55,807 nucleotides of DNA from Nemertoderma westbladi (taxonomy: Eukaryota > Xenacoelomorpha > Nemertodermatida > Nemertodermatidae), in the NCBI GenBank assembly GCA_032718475.1, contig JAUCBJ010006673.1:1-55807 (forward strand), in the 5' to 3' direction. The notes under the pieces are model-generated. The model ran no database searches and was not told the origin of the DNA. It was given only the letters and a program-made list of their open reading frames with translations. This document shows, piece after piece, positions 37,561-46,800 of the stretch (position 1 is its first letter; each line of letters starts with the position of its first letter). The position numbers and the translations under genes were made by a program.

Positions 37561-39686
37561 TGAACGAGGGAGCGGATACAGACCGTAAAGTTATAGGTAA
37601 GTGAACGAGGGAGCGGATATAGACAGTAGAGATATAGGTAAGTGAATGAGGGAGCTGATACAGACCGTAAAGATATAGGTAAGTGAACGAGGGAGCTGAT
37701 ACAGACCGTAAAGATATAGGTAAGTGAACGAGGGAGCTGATATAGACAGTAGAGATATAGGTAAGTGAATGAGGGAGCGGATATAGACCGTAAAGATATA
37801 TAGGTAAGTGAACGAGGGAGCTGATACAGACCGTAAAGATATAGGTAAGTGAACGAGGGAGCTGATACAGACCGTAAAGATATAGGTAAGTGAACGAGGG
37901 AGCTGATACAGACCGTAAAGATATAGGTAAGTGAACGAGGGAGCTGATATAGACCGTAAAGATATATAGGTAAGTGAACGAGGGAGCTGATACAGACCGT
38001 AAAGATATAGGTAAGTGAACGAGGGAGCGGATATAGACAGTAGAGATATAGGTAAGTGAACGAGGGAGCGGATATAGACAGTAGAGATATAGGTAAGTGA
38101 ATGAGGGAGCTGATACAGACCGTAAAGATATAGGTAAGTGAACGAGGGAGCTGATACAGACCGTAAAGATATAGGTAAGTGAACGAGGGAGCGGATATAG
38201 ACAGTAAAGATATAGGTAAGTGAACGAGGGAGCTGATATAGACGGTAAAGATATAGGTAAGTGAACGAGGGAGCTGATTTAGACCGTAAAGATATAGGTA
38301 AGTGAACGAGGGAGCGGATATAGACAGTAGAGATATAGGTAAGTGAACGAGGGAGCTGATATAGACAGTAGAGATATAGGTAAGTGAACGAGGGAGCGGA
38401 TATAGACCGTAAAGATATAGGTAAGTGAACGAGGGAGCGGATATAGACAGTAGAGATATAGGTAAGTGAACGAGGGAGCTGATATAGACCGTAAAGATAT
38501 ATAGGTAAGTGAACGAGGGAGCTGATACAGACCGTAAAGATATAGGTAAGTGAACGAGGGAGCGGATATAGACAGTAGAGATATAGGTAAGTGAATGAGG
38601 GAGCGGATATAGACCGTAAAGATATAGGTAAGTGAACGAGGGAGCGGATATAGACAGTAGAGATATAGGTAAGTGAACGAGGGAGCTGATATAGACCGTA
38701 AAGATATATAGGTAAGTGAACGAGGGAGCTGATACAGACCGTAAAGATATAGGTAAGTGAACGAGGGAGCTGATACAGACCGTAAAGATATAGGTAAGTG
38801 AACGAGGGAGCGGATATAGACAGTAGAGATATAGGTAAGTGAACGAGGGAGCTGATATAGACAGTAGAGATATAGGTAAGTGAACGAGGGAGCGGATACA
38901 GATTGTAAAGATATAGGTAAGTGAACGAGGGAGCGGATACAGACCGTAAAGATATAGGTAAGTGAACGAGGGAGCGGATACAGACCGTAAAGTTATAGGT
39001 AAGTGAACGAGGGAGCTGATACCGTAAAGATATAGGTAAGTGAACGAGGGAGCTGATACAGACCGTAAATATATAGGTAAGTGAACGAGGGAGCTGATAC
39101 AGACCGTAAAGATATAGGTAAGTGAACGAGGGAGCTGATACAGACCGTAAAGATATAGGTAAGTGAACGAGGGAGCGGATACAGACCGTAAAGTTATAGG
39201 TAAGTGAACGAGGGAGCTGATACCGTAAAGATATAGGTAAGTGAACGAGGGAGCTGATACAGACCGTAAAGTTATAGGTAAGTGAACGAGGGAGCTGATA
39301 CAGACCGTAAAGATATAGGTAAGTGAACGAGGGAGCTGATACAGACCGTAAAGATATAGGTAAGTGAACGAGGGAGCTGATACAGACCGTAAAGATATAG
39401 GTAAGTGAACGAGGGAGCGGATACAGACCGTAAAGTTATAGGTAAGTGAACGAGGGAGCTGATACAGACCGTAAAGTTATAGGTAAGTGAACGAGGGAGC
39501 TGATACAGACCGTAAAGATATAGGTAAGTGAACGAGGGAGCTTATATAGACCGTAAAGATATAGGTAAGTGAACGAGGGAGCGGATATAGACCGTAAAGA
39601 TATAGGTAAGTGAACGAGGGAGCGGATACAGACCGTAAAGTTATAGGTAAGTGAACGAGGGAGCTTATATAGACCATAAAGATATA

Positions 39687-40616
39687 TTCCTGCCTGTTAT
39701 CAATCCTATGTGCGCCTTGTTTGGGTTGGGGTGCAGATTAAAAGGGGTTGAAGGGGAGGAACTTTCCGCTCTTCTTTGATTTATTGACGGTTTGGTTAAC
39801 TTTGTTTGGTTATATTCCGATTTTGTGTTAGAAGAATTGCTCAAATTTAGTTTGTATCTCATAACTGAGCCTCGTGCTGTGCGAAGGCCCCCACGAACGT
39901 CTACTCATTGTCAACCGGGCTCCATATAGAGACTCATTGTCGATTGTGGCCCCTGTGAAGTACAGCAGACTTTCTGCTGTTATATAATAGGACACGCTGC
40001 CAATGCCTTTACTGCATTAAAATAATTAACTGCTTTTATCTTAGATTCCCGAAGGCCACACGTAAATTATATTTGGAAAAATTCTCAACTTTTGACATAT
40101 TTATTTGTATACAATAAATACAAAGTTTGGTTAGAATTAATCGAGGATTGGCTGAGTTATTAACGTTTAAAATAAATATTGAGATCTACAAATCGACAGA
40201 CACACAGTTGAGATAGCGGTACCCGGCATTAGTTCATTTGGTCTTTAGGTTCTGCGTCTTCAGGTCATTCTTAACGGTAGTGCAGTTAGGTACAGTAGGT
40301 GCTCGCGGGTAAATATTAATACAATGCAAAGGGGGTAATATAGAAATAAAAATTATTATTCAACCCATGAATATTAATATTATTATTACCTTAGTTATAT
40401 TTGGGTGTCGACCTTCATCCCCTGTAATATTTCCTATACCCGCATGGCCATCATGTTCTTCGCACATTCATTTGCATATATAAATATTATTAACTTGATA
40501 CTACAGAATACATTTACGAAAATACCATCCTAGTTTTTTTTATCAGCAAATATATTTATAATATCACCCCAGTCAATAAATTTTGAAAATAACTGTGGCA
40601 TGATGGGATTCAATTT
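39687..40616. other. Intron 2 sequence right of the array, no gene
   Basis: The sequence is unique or low-copy and AT-rich. A 33-bp match to the MITE right end (TCGTGCTGTGCGAAGGCCCC and CACGAACGT) lies at about 39868-39900. The 65-codon minus-strand frame at 39665-39862 begins in the array and has no recognisable domain. Confidence 0.5.
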
Positions 40617-40758
40617 AGATATTGTTTATTGTTTTGGTTTAGAAAAGTCCGCCTCTGTAACCGGCTCCTTTCCATTACCCGTAATTGGTTTGGTACCATG
40701 GATATCGATTATTGTTTTGGTTACAAAACCGTCTCTGTAACCTTCTCCTTTCCCTTAA
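40617..40758 (+). repeat. Short tandem repeat left of LINE (two ~84-bp copies)
   Basis: Two diverged copies begin GATATTGTTTATTGTTTTGG (about 40617) and GATATCGATTATTGTTTTGG (about 40701). Each continues through CTCTGTAAC to CTCCTTTCC. A third copy at 43157-43221 lies beyond the LINE, so the LINE appears inserted in or beside this repeat. The N-terminal part of the 282-codon open frame starting at 40629 is this repeat read by chance. Confidence 0.6.
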
Positions 40759-42660
40759 ACCTTGTCCAACGGGAAATAAAAAAAGCTAAATCTGAATATT
40801 TGTACAACAAAATAAGTGAGAATAAAGATAATCCAAAAAGTCTATGGTCTACCCTAAAATCTTTAGGTTATAAAAACCTTAAATCTAAATCGAATATTGT
40901 TCTGCAAGATAACGGTGAGCTGATTCATGATCATACTCTAGTTAGTAATTTATTTAATAATTATTTTACTAATGTTGCCTCTAATTTAGTTAAGAAATTA
41001 CCGTTATCAAGTAATAAATATAGTATAGGGTCCGAAACTCTAAATAATTTTTATTTAGAAAAGTTACAAAATTCAGAAAAGTTATTTTTAAAACCCGTTT
41101 CTGAGGATTTCGTTTTTAAAAATCTACTTAGCCTATCAGCCTCAAAAAGTACCGGTCTAGATCTAATACCTGCCCGTTTTCTTACGGATGGTGCTGAAGT
41201 ACTTAAAGTGCCTATTACTTTTATTATTAATTACTCTATCGTAGATAATGTAGTACCAGACGAACTGAAATTAGCTAAGGTTGTTCCTCTGTATAAAAAG
41301 AATAGTAAAGTAGAACCCTGTAATTACAGACCTGTTAGTATCTTAAGTATTGTATCTAAAATTCTAGAACGTTCTGTTTTTCTACAGCTGGAAGCACATC
41401 TTAGTAGGCTAAATCTGATCTATGAACTTCAGTCCGGTTTTCGTAAATCATATTCTACACCTGCCTTATTAACTTAACTGATACAATTAGATGTAATAAC
41501 GCAAAGGGTTTATATACTGGTATGGTAATGTTGGACCTACAAAAGGCTTTCGATACTGTAGATCACGAAATTCTGCTTGGTAAGTTAGGCCTGATGGGTG
41601 TAGGTTCTATAGACTGGTTCAAGTCCTACCTGTCAGACAGAGGTCAAACTGTAGTCATTAGCAAATCGCTGTCTACTGTACAAGAGATTACCTGTGGTGT
41701 ACCGCAAGGTAGTATATTAGGTCCTCTGCTTTGTGTATGCTATGTAAATGATATGATAGTAGTATAGATCCCGATTTTAAACTCATTTTATATGCCGACG
41801 ACAGTGCTCTTATTTTCTCTCATAAAGATCCTATCCATATTTCCCAAAAGTTAAGTGCAGTTCTAGAATCCTGTAATGAGTGGTTGATTGATAATAAGCT
41901 ATCCATTCACTACGGTAAAACTGAAAGTATTTTGTTTGGTTCCAAAAGAAAGTTAAAGAAGGTAACTAAGTTTGAAGTCACTAGTAATGGACATAAGATT
42001 GAAAATAAAAAGGAAGTTAAATATTTAGGCGCCACATTGGATAACTGCTTATCAGGAGAAAGCATAGCGAAAAATATTTTCTCGAAAGTTAACAGTAGGC
42101 TTAGGTTTCTATACAGAAATAAAAATAGTTTGAACACCGACTCCCGCAAGTTACTTTGCTCTTCTTTAATACAGTGTCACATGGACTATGCGTGCTCTTC
42201 TTGGTATGAAGGCTTAACCAAACAGCTTAAATGTAAATTACAAGTAGCTCAGAATAAAGTAGTACGATTTATTAAAGACTACAAACCTAGGCACCACCTA
42301 ACTCCAGATGACTTTTCTGAATCTGGACTACTTAACTTAGATAGTAGAGTTAAGCAGCTACGCCTTAACCATGTGCATAAAGTGTATAATGGTAAATGTC
42401 CCAATTACCTAAAACAAAAATTCAACAGAGTACGCGATACACACTCTTACAGTACCAGAGCTAGTGCTTCAAACTTCTACCTCCCGAATTGTAAATCCTT
42501 TGAATCTGATACTTTCTTTTTTAACGGCATAAAAAATTGGAACGCTCTGCCTAATGAAATTAAAAACCTAGATAATCAACATTCTTTTAAATCTGCAGTT
42601 AAATCTCACCTCCGTTTGCAATGTAAAAATAGGTACAATAGTCCTACAGTAAGTTATTAG
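40759..42660 (+). pseudogene. Broken LINE reverse transcriptase
   Basis: RT motifs occur in order: STGLDLIPARFL, LAKVVPLYKK with NYRPVSILSIVSKILE, LDLQKAFDTVDHEILL, CGVPQGSILGPLL, ILYADDSALIF (YADD at 41791-41802), then the C-terminal YLGATLD and MDYACSSWY segments ending at a TAG at 42658. Two single-base frameshifts break it, one near 41472 (just before LTDTIRCNN) and one near 41755-41770 (just before DPDFKLILYADD). The three open segments together cover a continuous RT, so this is a dead copy. It is not a functional gene. Confidence 0.85.
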
Positions 42661-42689
42661 TTTATTAATTATTTACTATTTATACTGTA

Positions 42690-42895
42690 ATTACGTTTTA
42701 TAATAAATTGTTCTGTACATTACATCTTTATCGTTGAGTCGGGCATTGTCACGCTCTCGGTAAAGTTGTACATGTACATAGTGTAATTACGTTTTATAAT
42801 AAATTGTTCTGTACATTACATCTTTATTGTTGAGTCAGACATTGTCACGCTCTCGGTAAAGTTGTACATGTACATAGTGTAATTACGTTTTATAT
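42690..42895 (+). repeat. 96-bp tandem duplication in LINE 3' UTR
   Basis: Copies begin ATTACGTTTTATAATAAATT at 42690 and 42786, with a third partial start at 42882. They differ at only a few positions (TCGTTGAGTCGGG versus TTGTTGAGTCAGA). This could be a family feature or private to this copy. Confidence 0.9.
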
Positions 42896-43156
42896 TGGTT
42901 TTAGGTTAGCGTAGTGTAATATTGTATTTGTAACCAAGTAACATAAAGGACCCCCTTGGAAATAAGCTGCAAAGCTTTAGGGGTAATCCTATATGTTATG
43001 TTGGACAATACCTTTATACCGGTACATTGTTTGGTGTATTTGTTATTGTTTTTACATAATGTATAAATAAATCTATCTATCTATCTATTTAATTGTTATT
43101 CTATACCTATTAGAAAATAAGACTCTTACACCTGATTATTCCCCTCATTTGGTATT

Positions 43157-43221
43157 GATATTGTTTATTGTTTTGGTTAGAAATAAAAGCCTGAGTCTGT
43201 AATTTGCTCCTTTCCCTAAAT
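43157..43221 (+). repeat. Short repeat right of LINE
   Basis: GATATTGTTTATTGTTTTGG followed by CTGAGTCTGTAATTTGCTCC matches the two copies at 40617-40758 in the same orientation. Confidence 0.6.
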
Positions 43222-43865
43222 TATGGCCAATGTTCGCGTATCCTAGTGGGTAAACGCTATTCCTACACGTACTTGTAACCTGCTTCTTTACTAACCTTCC
43301 TGCAATTAGGTGTAGGTGTGTGTGTAGGCCTAGCGTTTAACCCCACACCCCCCGTTTTTTTGTTTGTTTGTTATTGTTTGTACAGGTACTGTTGTACTGT
43401 ACCGTATTGTCTACAATTCCCGTAGTTTGTAACCTATAATAGTCTGATAGTGTGTATCGAGTGGCGTCGGTTCTGTATATGTGGACAAACATTGCAGACA
43501 CAACAGCACAAGTTGCTCCATACCGCACCGCGTACTGGTACCCCTGTATGATGGATGAGGGTGGGTCAGGGTGGGTGGGCTGGGCGGTCCTGAGGGTATT
43601 GCAATTACATTGTATTTTAATTTAGGTGCTTATTACTGTACAGCAGTATCAATACAGTACAGCAGTACCGGTAGGCCTATTGCTAAATTAATTGCCCTGG
43701 CTGTAAAATATATTTTTACCTACCAGTTGCCGGTAGGCCCTATACAAGCACAAGTCCTACTACAACAGTACTCTGGTAGGCTACTAGAAGTAACAGTCTC
43801 ACAGTACCGGTACCGGTACCAGTAATGCTGGAATTCTGTAGGTCTAATGCTGTACTGTTTCCGAT
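43222..43865. other. 5' flank of the nested MAP3K gene
   Basis: About 640 bp without a gene, rich in GTACTGTA and ACCGGTACC words. It must contain the promoter and 5' UTR of the MAP3K if that gene has its own promoter, but no clear core element was found. An in-frame TAA at 43845-43847 closes the frame upstream of the MAP3K ATG. Confidence 0.5.
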
Positions 43866-46800
43866 ATGTCTAACGCGACTCAACTGCGAGTGGATCGCAC
43901 CTCTATATCGTCATCCACAGACGGCGCCCCCCATTCCCCCTCCAATGCGTCCCCACCGCCACCGCCCCCCTGCAACCCATCCCTTCTACGCCGGACTCGA
44001 GCCGTCGCAGTCTTCTCCCTTCTCACTGCTTCCACGCCGGTGCGACGCGCTTACGATTCTCTAACCACCGCCTCCAACCAATCCAACATCGATTTAAACA
44101 CGGTATGTTTCGAGCGGCTCGACTTTCTCGAGGTTGACGCTCTAGACGCGTTCTACAACGCCGACGTCGTTGTCGTAGATATGTCGGTGGCCTCGCAGCA
44201 CTCTGGACTATTCTACCATCTGGGATTCCGGGACAGTTTCCGTATGTCTACCAACAAGGTTATCTGTCTCTATTATAACACGGATCCCCAAGTTGCCCTC
44301 TCTCTCAAACTCTCCTGTGCCAACAGTAACTACACCTTCATACAATACGTTGCTGAGTCTGACTCTGTTTTCATAGACAACCCCTGCGGACTGCACCCAT
44401 ACGTACCAGGACCTACAGCACCTTCGCGTGGTAACAACGGCCCATCACCCTCGGCATGTAGTAACTGCGACAAATATAAACGTGATTCACTGTCCATCCA
44501 TCTACACAGGCTACTCAAAGACATTCAAGTTGCCTCCAGTATGAACGCTAAAGAATTCTTCCTTAATGATCTCCGTAAGGTTCGCGAAAACCTCTCGACG
44601 CAGCCGGTAGAGTTCTCTCGCGAATTGTCACGTTTAAAACGACGAATGGACGACCCCAAACTATTCAGTTGCGACACGGTCCTTCAGATGTTACTGACCT
44701 ACAGGGAGATCCAGGACTACCATGCTATGGTCCACTTTGTGGAGGACGTTGATAGAGCTTTGCCAGACAACCGGATCACCTCCATCGGATGCATAACGCA
44801 TCTGTTCGCGTTCGCATTAAACAGACGGAATTCCCCAGGGGATAGGCAGCGTTCGTTATCCGTTGTAACTAAGGCTCTGGAGACCAAGGAGAATCACTTC
44901 CCAGACATGTTGTGTCTTTGTGGCCGAATCTATAAGGATTTATTTATCGACTCCGAGTATTCCGACTTAGAATCTCTTAGTAACGCGATTCTCTGGTACC
45001 GTAAAGGGTTTGAGATTCAACCCAACGAGTATGCTGGGATTAATCTCGCCACTTTGTTGGTCGTCTCTGGGGAAGAATTCTCAAAGTGTCCAGAGTTACA
45101 GAGGATTGCTATGACGCTCAATAATCTTATAGGCCGACGAGGTAATCTGGATACGATAGAAGACTATTGGATCATCGCGACCTTCTTTGAGATCAGTCTG
45201 TTAGCTGATGACGTCGGTAAGGCTGTACAGGCTGCCGAGTGTATGTTTAAACTGAAACCGCCGACCTGGTTTATTACCTCTACTCTACGCAACGTAAAGT
45301 TAATCAACACCTACCAGGGGCAGTGCACGGGGGATCCCCCCACTACAGACTCACATCGCTCGCTACAATTCTACCTTGAATTCTTCGTAGAAGCCACGAA
45401 GTCTCCCGTCAGCTCTATCCGATTCCCAGTACTGGTTCTCGAACCAAATAAAGTCTACCTGCCTAGTTACGTTACGGTGAACCTTGAAGACAATGGCAGC
45501 GATAAATCCGTGCGATTGTGGCATGTAAATGGCGATGATGATTGGGTTTTCCACGCGGAGAGTATCAGAAGTATCAGTATCTATAAACGCGATCAGCGGT
45601 GTATCTTCTTGTATGTTCAACACAACGGCGACGACTTCCAGATATTCTTCCCATCCGAAGATCAATGTCGTTGTTTCTACGAGTTGGTTGTGGAGATGCT
45701 CTGTGTCTGCGGATGTTCGGCGGGCGTCGAAGGTGAAGAGGACGACGACGGCGGTGAGTCGGAGGTGGTTTACGATTACGAGTACGACGATTTGGGTAGG
45801 AGAGTTGTGTTGGGGCAGGGGAGTTTCGGTGTCGTTTACGCCGGGAGGACCGTAGACACGCAGATTCGTGTCGCCATAAAGGAGGTCCCCGAGAGGGACA
45901 GTGGCGATGTTCAACCCCTTCATGAAGAAATCCGTCTGCACAAACGATTGAGTCACAAGAACATAGTGAAGTATCTTGGTTCCATTTCCGATAACGGCGT
46001 CTTTAAGATCTTTATGGAGTGCGTGCCGGGCGGCAGTCTAGCGGAACTGCTGCGAAGGAAATGGGGTCCCTTGAAGGACAACGAACACACGATGTCCTTC
46101 TATACGCGGCAGATAGTAGAAGGATTGAAGTATCTCCACGAAAATAAGATAGTCCACCGAGACATTAAAGGCGATAATGTTTTAGTAAACACGTACAGCG
46201 GGCAGTTAAAGATATCGGATTTTGGTACTAGTAAACGTCTGGCGGGTATAAACCCGTGCGCTGATACCTTTACTGGTACTATGCAGTACATGGCGCCGGA
46301 GGTGATCGCCAAGGGGTTGAGGGGTCACGGTGCCCCCGCTGATATATGGAGTCTCGGGTGTACAATCGTTGAGATGGCAACGGGTAAGCCCCCGTTCATA
46401 GAGTTGGGTGCGCCATCCGTCGCTATGTTTAAGGTCGGGATGTACAAGATGCATCCGGACATACCGGACAGTTTGTCCGACATCTGTAAGGAGTTTATGT
46501 TGATGTGTTTCGAGCCGGTCCCAGAGTTGCGTCCGACCTCTGCCGATCTACTGGATCACGCCTTCCTCTACAAAGTAAAGGGCGGTCGGCGGTCCACGGG
46601 GCTGCATATACCGGCCAAACCGCCGTCAACGGAGCGGAGTATATCGCTCCCGCTAGGCGGCGCTGCGGCAGACAGTCCCGCACCTCATCCCATGTCTCAC
46701 TACATCGGGTCTCCCGTAGCGACTATAGCGGAGTCGCCCAGCCCGGAACGTCGTCGGGACAACCCCCAGACTCCGGACAGTGTCCCGGACACTCCGTCCG

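Larger units (their letters stand above)
8384..39686 (+). repeat. 31.3-kb tandem array of ~760 exon-derived 41-bp units, nearly all with a consensus 5' splice site
   Basis: The consensus unit is GTAAGTGAACGAGGGAGC, then KGATAYAGAC, then HGTARAGATATAG (41 bp; K=G/T, Y=T/C, H=C/A/T, R=A/G). About 38 bp equals the 3' end of exon 2, and each junction restores ATAG|GTAAGTG, an 8-base U1-complementary donor. Phase is kept across the array (8384, 8425, 8917 are exact multiples of 41). Variants include 43-bp units with extra TA (GTAAATATATATAGG), AGAG for AAAG, GTTATAGG, GGGAAGCGAT, GAACGATGG, GTAATTGATATAGG and GATATAAAAAAGG. The last copy ends GATATAT at 39686 and lacks the donor. On the + strand the unit has about 14 G and 4 C. 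The minus strand contains no stop codon in any frame of the basic unit, which explains very long but meaningless antisense open frames. No other gene lies inside. Confidence 0.97.
40759..43090 (+). mobile_element. 5'-truncated LINE (Jockey/CR1-type non-LTR retrotransposon)
   Basis: A reverse-transcriptase body with its 3' UTR, missing the endonuclease and any ORF1. The 3' UTR contains a 96-bp tandem duplication (42690-42895), and the element ends in an (ATCT)n tail at about 43070-43089, a typical 3' microsatellite tail of this broad group. There is no clear target-site duplication. It is same-strand with the host gene. Confidence 0.8.

Noticed and set aside
15434-39677. Very long minus-strand open frames (up to 1189 codons) with a 41-residue period
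   Set aside because: The complement of the 41-bp unit contains no stop codon in any frame, and 41 is not a multiple of 3, so all three frames stay open automatically. Three overlapping frames are open at once and unit variants change the reading freely; there is no conserved domain or coding constraint. Antisense translation could be checked by proteomics but is not supported.
8384-39686. CRISPR array
   Set aside because: Units are contiguous with no unique spacers, the genome is animal, and the unit derives from a neighbouring exon.
8384-39686. Recursive-splicing ratchet sites, because each unit contains AG|GTAAGT
   Set aside because: Ratchet sites need a pyrimidine tract and branch point before the AG. 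The unit is purine-rich and has neither, so units look like donors only.
8384-39686. Array as hundreds of tandem ankyrin-encoding exons
   Set aside because: Units lack acceptors, are 41 bp (frame-breaking), and read into a stop right after the donor.
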